NCBI GenBank assembly: GCA_964599915.1
Contig: CAZRHR010000016.1
Location: 1-41,647, forward strand
Length of the DNA stretch: 41,647 nt
Direction: 5' to 3'
Source of the DNA: CAZRHR01 sp964599915
GTDB taxonomy: Bacteria; Bacteroidota; Bacteroidia; CAIKAF01
How positions within the stretch are numbered: position 1 is the first letter of the stretch; every line of letters starts with the position of its first letter. The translations under genes were made by a program, and so were the position numbers. Shown in pieces: positions 25,434 to 34,139 of this stretch. The notes under the pieces were generated by a model, which worked only from the letters and a program-made list of their open reading frames with translations, was not told the DNA's origin and made no database searches.

Positions 25434-26513
25434 TTAAGGAAGGGGTGGTGGCATGCTGGCCCAAAGGGCTTGTAAATCGGAAACGTCTCCGGCCGCTGTC
25501 CATTGTGCCATGCCTTGCTTCCAAACCAAGCTGGTTCGTTGTAGGGCGCCGGATTGAGCCATTTGCTGTAAAGTAGCGGCATCAAATGGACCGAGTTGTT
25601 GCTGGTCCTTGGCTACAAACCAAACTTGGGTCTGAGGGATAGGTGGCGGAACAGGCGCTGCGGCGCCTCCTTGCATTTGTTGAGCCATAACCATGCCCAT
25701 ACCCAATCCCATGCCTGCGCCTGCAGTTCCGGATTCATTCTGTGCGGCTTTTTCCATGGCCTGCGCAGCCTGAAATTGCGTAAAAGCCTGCATATTGCCC
25801 ACAAGTCCCATGCTGGTTCTTTTGTCCAACACGGCCTCCACTTCGGGTGGCAAGGAAATATTTTCTATCAACAGCGAAGTGAGGGTCAAACCAAAAGAGG
25901 CAAATAAACCCGACACTTCGGCCTGCAAAGCTTCGGAATACTCATTGTATTTGGCGGCTTTATCGAGTACCGGAATGGGACTTTCTCCCATGGCATCACT
26001 AAACCGCGATACAATAATGTTCCGTAATTGCTCCGTGATGTCACCCGCAGAAAACTTAGGCACCGCACCAACCACCTGCGCTAAAAACAATCCGGGATCG
26101 CTCACCTGAAAAGTGAAATTTCCGAACGCACGAATACGGACAGGTCCCAACTCCGGGTCCCGCATCATCACAGGATTTTTGGTACCCCATTTCCGATCTG
26201 TAAATTGACGTGTATTTACAAAAAACACATCTACCTTAAAGGGAGAATTAAAGGCATATTTCCAACCCATGAGGGTGGATAAGATGGGCATATTTTGCGT
26301 AGTCAGCGTATGCATGCCCGGCGCATACACATCTGCCAACTGCCCCTCATTTACCAAAATGGCCACTTGACCGGGGCGAACGGTAAGTTTGGCGCCGTTC
26401 TTAATCTCGTTCTGGTATCGCTCGAATTTATACACCAACGTGTCTGAACCGGATTCGTCCACCCACTCAATAATGTCTATAAACTCATTTCGCAGTTTCT
26501 TGAAAAAATTCAT
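25434..26513 (-). CDS. SPFH-domain protein with C-terminal GYF_2 domain (YdjI-like)
   Basis: The 359-residue protein has an SPFH (flotillin/virion-core-like) fold in about residues 20-235, with a basic N-terminus (MNFFKKLRNEFIDIIEWVDE), GQVAILVNEGQLADVY and MRDPELGPVRIRAFGNFTF. A Met/Gly/Gln-rich linker (GAGMGLGMGMVMAQQM) leads to a C-terminal GYF_2 module from about residue 297 (VWFVAKDQQQLGPFDAATL, LVWKQGMAQW). It has no signal peptide, so it works on the cytoplasmic membrane face. It is first in a two-gene unit with the zinc-ribbon protein. The layout matches the YdjI family; the role is inferred. Confidence 0.85.
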   Translation of the reverse strand: MNFFKKLRNEFIDIIEWVDESGSDTLVYKFERYQNEIKNGAKLTVRPGQVAILVNEGQLADVYAPGMHTLTTQNMPILSTLMGWKYAFNSPFKVDVFFVNTRQFTDRKWGTKNPVMMRDPELGPVRIRAFGNFTFQVSDPGLFLAQVVGAVPKFSAGDITEQLRNIIVSRFSDAMGESPIPVLDKAAKYNEYSEALQAEVSGLFASFGLTLTSLLIENISLPPEVEAVLDKRTSMGLVGNMQAFTQFQAAQAMEKAAQNESGTAGAGMGLGMGMVMAQQMQGGAAAPVPPPIPQTQVWFVAKDQQQLGPFDAATLQQMAQSGALQRTSLVWKQGMAQWTAAGDVSDLQALWASMPPPLP

Positions 26514-26531
26514 AGCCTAAAGGTTATGGCT

Positions 26532-26539
26532 CAAAGATA
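26532..26539 (-). promoter_or_regulatory. -7 box TATCTTTG of the SPFH/zinc-ribbon unit
   Basis: A perfect TAnnTTTG on the minus strand, 18 bases before the ATG at 26513. No clear TTG at -33. It shows that this pair is separate from the upstream TPR operon; the rest of the 26514-26673 gap is empty. Confidence 0.5.
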
Positions 26540-26673
26540 TACATTTCCCTTCCTTTGCTTTCGTTAAAACGCTGTAAATCTTTTTCAATAAGTGGTGCTC
26601 CTAGCGTAAAACATTCCCCAACGATGCATACAAACCCGTGGATTTTTTTCCAAAGTGCAAAGGAACCCTCCTG

Positions 26674-27111
26674 TTATGCCCAAGAAGGCCAATTTTGTAA
26701 AAATGTGCCGGATTTTAATTCCAAAACCCAAAGTCCACTGCCATTCGTGAGGGCCACATACGGCACCTGCAAGGTTTGTGAATATCGGGTAGATTGAAAA
26801 AATGTAGTGGGATCAATCGCCACTTCGGGCGCTTTGCACTCAATGAGCATAAAGGCATGCCCATTGGGGTCAAAAATCACCGCATCAAACCGACCTGTCC
26901 ATGCGCCGGTTTGTAATTTTCGCTCCACGGCAATGCGGGAAGCGGGATATCCTGCAAACTGAACCAAATAATGCAAAAAATGCTGCCTTACCCATTCTTC
27001 AGGGGTGCAAACCACCCATTTCTTGCGAAAATCATCCCAAATCTCTTTCCCTTTGCTCCCTGCTCTAAGCCGGCAACCATAATCCGGAAACAAGAAAGAA
27101 GCGTCGGACAT
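26674..27111 (-). CDS. HsdR N-terminal-like PD-(D/E)xK protein
   Basis: The 145-residue protein matches the N-terminal nuclease domain of type I restriction HsdR, found as a stand-alone gene in many Bacteroidota. The PD-(D/E)xK core is visible as FDAVIFD (Asp76) and LIECKAP (Glu91, Lys93), after the conserved EEWVRQHFLHYLV helix. There is no helicase domain and no HsdM or HsdS nearby, so it is not a restriction system by itself. Its ATG overlaps the stop of the outer-membrane gene by one base (TAATG), which implies co-translation. The role is unknown. Confidence 0.82.
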   Translation of the reverse strand: MSDASFLFPDYGCRLRAGSKGKEIWDDFRKKWVVCTPEEWVRQHFLHYLVQFAGYPASRIAVERKLQTGAWTGRFDAVIFDPNGHAFMLIECKAPEVAIDPTTFFQSTRYSQTLQVPYVALTNGSGLWVLELKSGTFLQNWPSWA

Positions 27112-28793
27112 TACAAGGTTATGGTAAATCCGCCCATGATCATGAAACCAAATCCCGGATAGCGGTTGAAACGGTTATACCGGAACGCCGCCATATTGTT
27201 CATCCGCAGGAAAAAGGAAAAATTTCGGTTTAAACGATAGGTACCGGATAGGTTGATGTCGAACAAGGGATCGATAGTTAAAGCAGTAATGGTGCGTTGA
27301 CCATTGGCATCGGTGGACCAAACGGGTGCCCGTTGCTGTCCCAAAAAGTATAGTTCTGCTGTAGCGATAATTTTTTGCCCCAGGTTATATCGGCCGGACA
27401 AAGTGATATCCATTTGTGGACGATACCATGCTTCTGCTTGTTGGTCCGTTTGGTAAGCGTAATAATTCCCCCTCAAGCCTACTTGAATTTTCTCCCCATA
27501 TTGGAATTCAAGGTTGGCGTAAATCCTAAAGGTGTTTAGGCGGTCGTAAGCTACTTGAAAACCACGTCGATGAAAATTCAGGGTATCATCCAAGAAAAAA
27601 GCGGCATTGTTGGTAGTTCGATATCCTACTCCCACATCATAACTGACCAAATCTGAGAAAGCGCCTTTAACTCCTGCGTGCGCGTCTAAAGGGGTATTGG
27701 CATTTTTTAAACGGACATCGGACATGATAAACGGGTTCATAAACCGCAAATCATTGAAGGTATTTCTTTGATAATTACCGGATAATTGGCCATGAAGGAT
27801 GATATATTTCCGGAAAATTTGATAATGTCCCTGAATACGCGGGTACACATTGAAAAAGCCAGAATCTGCACCTGCGAAAGTAAATCCGGCTCCAATTTGC
27901 AACCGCCAAGGCTTCCCACCCATGGTGAAATAGGGATTTAGGTCTGCTATCCAACCATTGCCCAAGGTATCAGAGGGCAAGGACCGATTCAAGTTATAAT
28001 AATCAAAGGACAGGTTACCACCCAAAAACTCATGGGCGAATAGGTCTGTAAATTTGTTTACGTTGGCACGGAGAGAAAATCCATTTTCATAGGTTCGGTA
28101 TAAATCGGACATATGATAGAATTGTGCCCTCACTTTGTAATTTAAGCGAATGGAATCGGTTCGGTGAGTGCTTTCCATGGAGAAGCTGCCTCGTCCCATG
28201 GAGTAACGCTGTCGGGTAGAATCAGGAACAATCAGCGTATCAGAAGCCGGATTAAACCCATAATAATGGACGCCATGTCTTTGATATTCGCCATCGATAC
28301 TCAACTTCAGGCTTTTTAACCGATGTTGGTACCCTGCGGAGGCCAAGTTGTCACTGAGTTGTGGATTGCCTCTCTCGGAAATGGTACCTGAGGATGAGAA
28401 ATGTTTAAATTGAACGTAGTAGCCATTGTTTTTGGCCCGAAGCGAATACAAACCCACTTCTCCCAAGAAAGAGGTGTAATTTCCAAATCCTCCGCGTACC
28501 ATCAAGCGATGCAGCTTTTTCAAAGGTTCACTTTTCAAACGAAGCGCCTGAATAGTATCCGGTTTATATACGGTAGTCTGGGGTCGAACCAACAATACAT
28601 ACTGTGTATCTCTGACCACAGGAAAGGTATCCAGAATCACTGGAGATTCCTGTACTTTGCTTATTTCTGCCAATCGAGGCTCAAAACCAGTAAATACAGT
28701 AATCGTTTCCTGTGAAAGAGCAGGATTCCCGGTGGTTTGGGCATATGCCATTGACCCTAAGCCTAGGGCCATGATCCAATGAATATGTTTCAT
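27111..28793 (-). CDS. Putative outer-membrane beta-barrel protein
   Basis: The 560-residue product has a signal peptide (MKHIHWIMALGLGSMAYAQ). After about residue 95 it shows alternating polar/hydrophobic strands rich in aromatic residues, such as YYVQFKHFSS, LRANVNKFTDLFAHEF and YNLGQKIIATAELYFL, ending in GFGFMIMGGFTITL. This suggests a beta-barrel related to the TonB-receptor type but without a plug domain. No ligand can be read. It sits inside a coupled operon: its ATG overlaps the TPR gene stop by four bases (ATGA) and its stop overlaps the HsdR_N-like start. The order suggests the TPR protein helps its assembly or function. Confidence 0.72.
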   Translation of the reverse strand: MKHIHWIMALGLGSMAYAQTTGNPALSQETITVFTGFEPRLAEISKVQESPVILDTFPVVRDTQYVLLVRPQTTVYKPDTIQALRLKSEPLKKLHRLMVRGGFGNYTSFLGEVGLYSLRAKNNGYYVQFKHFSSSGTISERGNPQLSDNLASAGYQHRLKSLKLSIDGEYQRHGVHYYGFNPASDTLIVPDSTRQRYSMGRGSFSMESTHRTDSIRLNYKVRAQFYHMSDLYRTYENGFSLRANVNKFTDLFAHEFLGGNLSFDYYNLNRSLPSDTLGNGWIADLNPYFTMGGKPWRLQIGAGFTFAGADSGFFNVYPRIQGHYQIFRKYIILHGQLSGNYQRNTFNDLRFMNPFIMSDVRLKNANTPLDAHAGVKGAFSDLVSYDVGVGYRTTNNAAFFLDDTLNFHRRGFQVAYDRLNTFRIYANLEFQYGEKIQVGLRGNYYAYQTDQQAEAWYRPQMDITLSGRYNLGQKIIATAELYFLGQQRAPVWSTDANGQRTITALTIDPLFDINLSGTYRLNRNFSFFLRMNNMAAFRYNRFNRYPGFGFMIMGGFTITL

Positions 28794-31700
28794 TCTTCTT
28801 GTAGCTCTAAGTCCATAGATTCTTCAAATTCGCGGCGGTTTCTGTTCCGCTCCAGTGCCTCAATGGCTTCAAATTTCTCCTTGGCCAAAGCCACCAAATC
28901 AGCTCCATCGTGCTTGTCTATCACAGTCTTTAATACGGATTTGGCTTGTACAAAATCTTCCATGGCCACATACACATCGCTCAAAAGAATAAATGAGCGA
29001 GCCATCCAATCCCGGTAAGAGCCCATGGTTTTAATGGCTTTTCTCAATTCCCTTTCGGCTTGCTTATATTCCCCTTTCCGGTATAAAATATCGCCTATCA
29101 TGTAAGCGGCTTCAGCGGCGTAGGCAGAACCTGAATTGGTTGAAATTTTACGAGAAAACGCGAGGCTATTTTCATCCTCACCTAACTTGAGGTATCCCCT
29201 GGCCAAAGTCATATGGGCTTCCTCTTCGGTGGCGGGTGGTAATTTCTCAAAAGTGAGGACCTTTTTGGCATACTCAATGGCTGCCCCCCAATTTTCCATG
29301 CGGAAATGCGCACGCATCAATTGGTCACGACAACGTAGCAATACTTCTGAACTTCCTGCCGTTTTTTCTAATTCAGTGTAAACCCGAAGGGTTTGGGCAT
29401 CTTGCTTAGATTCAGAATAAATATATCCGGCCTTCACCAGCGCGTTCTCGTAATAGGCGCCGGGACCGGCCTCAATCAACAACTCATAAAGCTTTAAGGC
29501 CTCTTCATCCTTTTCTGCGTCGAAATAACAATCGGCTCGGTGATGAAGGGTATTCCATTTTCCGGCACCATTAGGGAAATTCCGAACATAGGCTTCACCA
29601 GCCTGGTGAATTCTGGGGCAATCTTTGGACTGAATTGCTTGTAAAACAGCAAAATATGCTCCTGAATCGAGGGTACTCTGCCCTACTTCATCGCCTTGGG
29701 CACGAACAAAAGCCAGCCAATCATCGATGCGACCGGCATTGGTATAAATGGATTGAATATACTTTAACGCCTCTTGGCTTTGGGGCGTCTTTGGGTACTC
29801 ATCTGCCACACGCTTGAGCCAACCAAGGGCTTGCGCGTCATTTTCAGCATTGTAATAAATTAAGCCAAGTTCCAAATACGCGCGTGAGGTAAAATTGCCC
29901 TTAGGTGCATCGGACAATAATTTTTCAAAAACGGGAATGGCTTCTAGGGGCCTTCCATCGCGAATCAGGGCTCTTCCTGTTTCGAAAACCCCTTCTTGGG
30001 CCAAAGGAGACTTAGGGAAACGGGTGGTCAATTGTTTCAAGGTCTCTACTTTCTCTTTGTTTTGTCCGGTTAGACCATAAAGAATGCCTGACTGAAACAA
30101 GGCATAATCCACTTGGAAAGCGCCTTTAGCAGCACGTTGATAAAACTCTAGGGATTTATCAAAATTCTTCAACATGAAATAGGCGTCGGCTATTCTCAGT
30201 TGGGCATCGCTGGTTTTAAATGCATCCTTTTGGGCATATTTTTCAAGATACGCCCTGAAATCAGCAATGGCTCCTTGAAAATCTCTCAGCTTAAATCGAG
30301 CAAAACCGAGGTTATACCATGCATTTCCATAATGAGGAAACTTACGTGCAGTGGGTGTTCCTAAAAAAGCCTCCCATTCCTGTCGGGCGGCGGCATAGTC
30401 CTTCTGTTTAAACCGCACTTCGCCTAACCAATAGCGGGCTTCGGCAGTAATAACAGGGTCGAAATTCTCTTGAATGGCTTTAGAAAAATGTTGACTGGCA
30501 AGGTCAATATCCAAGTTATTGTAAAGTTCGATGCCACGGAAATACAAAATTCTTTGGTAGGCCTGCTTCAAACGGGGGTTTTTATCCTGCATGGCTTCTA
30601 GAGAAGCAAGTGCATCCTTATAGTTTTTGGCACTCAAGTAAATTTGAACCATCAACTCTCTCGCTTCTTGTTTATTAGAGGCTTGCGGGAACTTTTTCAA
30701 GTAGGCCTCCAACGCTTCCACCGCCTCATTGTATGGATTTAAACCTAGTTCGTAGGAAAGTTTAGCGAAGTTGAAAAGGGCATCTCTGCTGATGTCTGGA
30801 TCATGGTTGGAAGCGGCAGCTAGTCGAAGGGCGTCCAGTGCCAAGCGATTGGTTCCCAATTTAATAAAGCAATCCGCTAAGTAAAAATAAGCCGATTGGG
30901 TCAATTTATCATCTTCAGAGGTAGTTTGTCGCAGGCGGGTGGCTGCATCTTGATATCTTCCTGTGTGGTAATATGACAAGCCCATACGGTAAGAACCTTC
31001 GCGATCAAGGACTCCACTGCCACTTTCAAATTTTTCATACCAAGAGATGGCGGCAGGATACTGCTTTAGAAAATAGGCACTTTCCGCCATGATGCGCTGC
31101 ACCCTTGGTTTTTGAGGCCCTTTTAGTGTATCGGCCAACACTTGGCCATAAGACAATACTTCCGCATATTTTTCCTGCCTGAAATAAATTTGAACAATAT
31201 AAAAAGGTACAATCCGGGAAAACGTCTTATCGCCACTCACTTTCAGGAAGTAATCCAACGCGGTCTGAAAGTTTTCGCGTTCATAATAGATTTGTCCGGA
31301 ATAATAGTGTGCCGGTGCATTCCAAGGAGAAACCCTCGGCGTAACCTGGGCAAAACTATTGAGTGCGGCATCGGACTGAGCGGCCATGTATTGGGCATAG
31401 CCTTGTTTAAAATAAAATTCAGCAAATTCATCTTTTGATAAAAGGTACACATCTGCTTTTGAAAACGCATAAATGGCCTGATCCCAATCCTTTTTCCTGA
31501 AGTAAATTTTTCCCAGGTGAAAATAAGCTTGTGCGACTTGAGGTACTTGCGGATGTACGTCTATAAAACGAGAAAGTAAGACTTCGGCATCCGTTTGGAA
31601 CAAATGCGTAGCTGCTACGGCCTCAAAAAAGCGAAACTGTGCCAAGGCGTGTTCGGAAAGTCCTTCCGGGCGCACTAAATGTTCCCTGCATAAGGCCTGA

Positions 31701-31858
31701 GCTGCAGTATATTGTTCCAAATCCATCCATTCCCGAACTTGGAGAATCACTTGTTCTCTATCATGATACGTTTGAGGGCGCTGACCCTGGAGCGGCATCC
31801 AAACGTGGGCCAAGCCAAACCAAGCCAAAAAACCGACAAATAAAACGTATTTGCGCAT
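28790..31858 (-). CDS. Large tetratricopeptide-repeat protein
   Basis: The 1022-residue protein has a signal peptide (MRKYVLFVGFLAWFGLAHVW) and then a continuous array of TPR-type helical pairs, with about 34-residue periodicity and typical phrases such as AQAYFHLGKIYFRKKDWDQA, AEARYWLGEVRFKQKDYAAA and AEAAYMIGDILYRKGEYKQA. The C-terminus is acidic (EFEESMDLELQEE). Proteins of this kind in Bacteroidota act as periplasmic scaffolds. The start was moved to the ATG at 31858; the TTG at 31882 is part of a promoter box. It is the first gene of the TPR/OM barrel/HsdR_N-like operon. Confidence 0.85.
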   Translation of the reverse strand: MRKYVLFVGFLAWFGLAHVWMPLQGQRPQTYHDREQVILQVREWMDLEQYTAAQALCREHLVRPEGLSEHALAQFRFFEAVAATHLFQTDAEVLLSRFIDVHPQVPQVAQAYFHLGKIYFRKKDWDQAIYAFSKADVYLLSKDEFAEFYFKQGYAQYMAAQSDAALNSFAQVTPRVSPWNAPAHYYSGQIYYERENFQTALDYFLKVSGDKTFSRIVPFYIVQIYFRQEKYAEVLSYGQVLADTLKGPQKPRVQRIMAESAYFLKQYPAAISWYEKFESGSGVLDREGSYRMGLSYYHTGRYQDAATRLRQTTSEDDKLTQSAYFYLADCFIKLGTNRLALDALRLAAASNHDPDISRDALFNFAKLSYELGLNPYNEAVEALEAYLKKFPQASNKQEARELMVQIYLSAKNYKDALASLEAMQDKNPRLKQAYQRILYFRGIELYNNLDIDLASQHFSKAIQENFDPVITAEARYWLGEVRFKQKDYAAARQEWEAFLGTPTARKFPHYGNAWYNLGFARFKLRDFQGAIADFRAYLEKYAQKDAFKTSDAQLRIADAYFMLKNFDKSLEFYQRAAKGAFQVDYALFQSGILYGLTGQNKEKVETLKQLTTRFPKSPLAQEGVFETGRALIRDGRPLEAIPVFEKLLSDAPKGNFTSRAYLELGLIYYNAENDAQALGWLKRVADEYPKTPQSQEALKYIQSIYTNAGRIDDWLAFVRAQGDEVGQSTLDSGAYFAVLQAIQSKDCPRIHQAGEAYVRNFPNGAGKWNTLHHRADCYFDAEKDEEALKLYELLIEAGPGAYYENALVKAGYIYSESKQDAQTLRVYTELEKTAGSSEVLLRCRDQLMRAHFRMENWGAAIEYAKKVLTFEKLPPATEEEAHMTLARGYLKLGEDENSLAFSRKISTNSGSAYAAEAAYMIGDILYRKGEYKQAERELRKAIKTMGSYRDWMARSFILLSDVYVAMEDFVQAKSVLKTVIDKHDGADLVALAKEKFEAIEALERNRNRREFEESMDLELQEE

Positions 31859-31879
31859 GAGCAATAGTATTTCAATAAA

Positions 31880-31905
31880 CAAAGGTACAGGCCACTTCGG
31901 GTCAA
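31880..31905 (-). promoter_or_regulatory. Promoter of the TPR operon
   Basis: A perfect -7 box TACCTTTG (31887-31880) lies 21 bases before the ATG. A TTG at 31905-31903 is present but only 15 bases from the box, short of the usual 19-20, so the -33 match is doubtful. Confidence 0.5.
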
Positions 31906-31987
31906 TATTTGATTTATCTCTTTACTTTTCAACGAACGATGTTTAAAAAATATTTTAGAAAGCCTAAGGGTCGGGATGATTCGTTCC

Positions 31988-31995
31988 GATATTTG
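31988..31995 (+). promoter_or_regulatory. Possible -7 box GATATTTG of ftsE
   Basis: One base off TAnnTTTG and five bases before the ftsE ATG, the same short spacing as at 14401. Divergent from the TPR promoter. Confidence 0.4.
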
Positions 31996-32000
31996 TAGAA

Positions 32001-32678
32001 ATGGAGACTAAACCCTTAGTACAATTTGAGCAAGTAACCATTCATCAAGGTGAGATGATGGTGTTGCAAGACGTCAGTTTCAGTCTTCAACAAGGCGAGT
32101 TTGTGTATTTGATTGGAAAAACGGGCAGCGGGAAAAGTAGTCTGTTAAAGGTAATGTATGGGGCATTAAAACCATTCGCCGGAGAAGTCTGGGTAAATGA
32201 ATTTGGATTACATAGCCTTAGGAAAAAACAAATTCCAGCCCTAAGAAAAAGTCTAGGCATTGTTTTTCAAGATTTTCAATTGTTGCCCGACCGAACGGTA
32301 TTCGACAATTTATCTTTTGTTCTTGAAGCCACAGGCTGGAAGAAAAAAGTAGAGCGGACAGAACGTATAGAAGAAGTATTGGATTGGGTGGATTTAAAAA
32401 CCAAAGGCTTTAAGTTTCCCCATACCCTTTCAGGGGGCGAACAGCAAAGGGTGGCTATTGCCCGGGCTTTACTCAACCGTCCCAAACTTATTTTAGCAGA
32501 TGAGCCAACCGGAAATTTAGATCCGGAAACGGCCAGAGATATTTTACGGTTGCTGCACCAAGTGGCCAAAGATGGCACCACCGTGCTCATGGCTACACAT
32601 GATTACCTTTTGATTCGGGATTTTCCCGGCCGGGTGCTTCAATGCGATGAAGCTGGGTTATCGGACCACCCAGCGTAA
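32001..32678 (+). CDS. ftsE: Cell-division ABC ATPase FtsE
   Basis: The 225-residue ATPase partners FtsX to control peptidoglycan hydrolases at the septum. All ABC motifs are present: Walker A GKTGSGKSS (residues 39-47), Q-loop Gln90 in GIVFQDFQLL, signature LSGGEQQR (143-150), Walker B LILADEPT (163-170) and H-loop His200 in MATHD. The sequence around FSLQQGEFVYLIGKTGSG and the length match the Bacteroidota FtsE type; CcmA would be less similar, despite the nearby ccm genes. ftsX is not next to it, which is common in this phylum. Confidence 0.92.
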   Translation: METKPLVQFEQVTIHQGEMMVLQDVSFSLQQGEFVYLIGKTGSGKSSLLKVMYGALKPFAGEVWVNEFGLHSLRKKQIPALRKSLGIVFQDFQLLPDRTVFDNLSFVLEATGWKKKVERTERIEEVLDWVDLKTKGFKFPHTLSGGEQQRVAIARALLNRPKLILADEPTGNLDPETARDILRLLHQVAKDGTTVLMATHDYLLIRDFPGRVLQCDEAGLSDHPA

Positions 32679-32746
32679 TTTTCCCTGTTTTTTCAGCGCT
32701 CAGGTTTCCTTCCTATTTCCTGCTGAAATATGCCTAATTTTACCTC

Positions 32747-34135
32747 ATGAAAATCACCTTTTGGGGCGCGGCCAGAACCGTGACAGGTAGTCGCCATTTA
32801 CTTACCACATCCAATGGAAAGAACATCCTTTTAGATGCCGGATTGTTTCAGGGAAAAGAAGCAGAGCAGCAAGCCAGAAACCGTATTCCGGGATTTTTAC
32901 CTTCAGAGGTAGATGCGGTCATTCTATCTCACGCACACATTGACCATTCAGGTTTTTTACCTGCATTGTATGCCCAAGGTTTTCGAGGAAAAATCTATGC
33001 GACCCCAGCCACTAAAGATTTATGCGAGATTATGTTGGCGGATTCTGCCCATATCCAGGAAGAAGATGCCAAATACGACAATAAAAGACGAGCCAAATCC
33101 GGAAAGGCATTAAGAGAACCCATTTATACAGAGGAGGATGCCAAAAAAGTCATGGGATTGTTTCGTACGAAAGATTATCATGAATCCTTCCAGGTTTTTG
33201 ACCTTCATTGCCATTTTTTCAATTCAGGCCATTTACTCGGGTCGGCAGGAGTCTTTTTACAGGAAAACGGAACCAGTTTGGTCTTTACCGGAGACCTTGG
33301 ACGAAAGTTTCCATCCATGCTCCGCAGGCCTGACCCAATCCCAGCCTCAGACTATTTGATTTGTGAATCGACCTATGGAGATCGGCTTCACGAAGACCAT
33401 GAGTTTACCTTAAAAGCGCTGTTGGATATTGTCAAAAAAACCTGCATCCAGAAAAAAGGAAAACTTTTAATCCCTGCTTTTAGCATTGGTAGAACGCAGG
33501 AAATCCTATTTGCATTGGATTATTTAAGCACCTTCGATCTTTTGCCTAATATCCCCGTTTTTGTAGATTCTCCTTTGTCCACAAAAGGAACTAAAATATT
33601 TAAGGATTATCTGCCCCTTTTCAATGAAGAAATCCAGGCCTATTTAAAAAAAGACCCTGATCCATTTCAGTTTTCCCAACTACTTTTTGTAGAAAATGTA
33701 GAAGAAAGTAAAGCCATCAATACCATTGACGGGCCTTGTATCGTGATTTCCTCTTCAGGGATGATGGAAGCCGGTCGCATTCGACATCACCTTTTCAACC
33801 ATATTTCAGACCCCAAAACCACCATTTTAATGACGGGTTATGCAGAGCCTTCTACTTTGGGTGGTCGCTTATTGCACCAGCCTGATTTTGTGAGGATTTT
33901 AGGTAAATATTTACCTGTACGGGCAGAAGTTCACCTGATCAAAGCATTAAGTGGTCACGCGGACCGCCAAGAGTTAATCGATGCCGTTCCCTACAGCAAA
34001 GAAAAACCCTACAAAGGCGTATTCTTGGTTCATGGGGACTATGATGCCCAATTAAGTTTAAAGGATGGACTTGAGGAAAAAGGAATTGAGCCCATCCATA
34101 TTCCAACTTTTGGACACACTTACATGCTTGATTAA
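32747..34135 (+). CDS. MBL-fold beta-CASP RNase-like hydrolase
   Basis: The 462-residue protein is a metallo-beta-lactamase-fold hydrolase with the metal motif HAHIDH (His62, His64, Asp66, His67) and a beta-CASP/RMMBL extension: ISSSGMMEAGRIRHHL, HALSGHADRQEL-like SGHADRQELID near the C-terminus, and a final VHGDYDAQ. Proteins of this type (CPSF-like, YsgA/KapD-like in name only) act on RNA, but the substrate cannot be read. It starts 69 bp after ftsE, behind a near-box TAATTTTA at 32735-32742, four bases before the ATG, so it may have its own leaderless promoter. Confidence 0.88.
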   Translation: MKITFWGAARTVTGSRHLLTTSNGKNILLDAGLFQGKEAEQQARNRIPGFLPSEVDAVILSHAHIDHSGFLPALYAQGFRGKIYATPATKDLCEIMLADSAHIQEEDAKYDNKRRAKSGKALREPIYTEEDAKKVMGLFRTKDYHESFQVFDLHCHFFNSGHLLGSAGVFLQENGTSLVFTGDLGRKFPSMLRRPDPIPASDYLICESTYGDRLHEDHEFTLKALLDIVKKTCIQKKGKLLIPAFSIGRTQEILFALDYLSTFDLLPNIPVFVDSPLSTKGTKIFKDYLPLFNEEIQAYLKKDPDPFQFSQLLFVENVEESKAINTIDGPCIVISSSGMMEAGRIRHHLFNHISDPKTTILMTGYAEPSTLGGRLLHQPDFVRILGKYLPVRAEVHLIKALSGHADRQELIDAVPYSKEKPYKGVFLVHGDYDAQLSLKDGLEEKGIEPIHIPTFGHTYMLD

Positions 34136-34139
34136 GACC

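Noticed and set aside
26674..27111. Type I restriction-modification system
   Set aside because: Only the HsdR N-terminal fold is present; there is no helicase domain, HsdM or HsdS in the window.
32001..32678. Reading this ABC ATPase as CcmA because ccmB and ccmC are near
   Set aside because: Sequence and length are of the FtsE type, and the MBL gene separates it from ccmB.
34065..34139. Longer ccmB reading frame
   Set aside because: It overlaps the MBL gene by about 70 bp; the internal ATG at 34140 gives the normal CcmB N-terminus.
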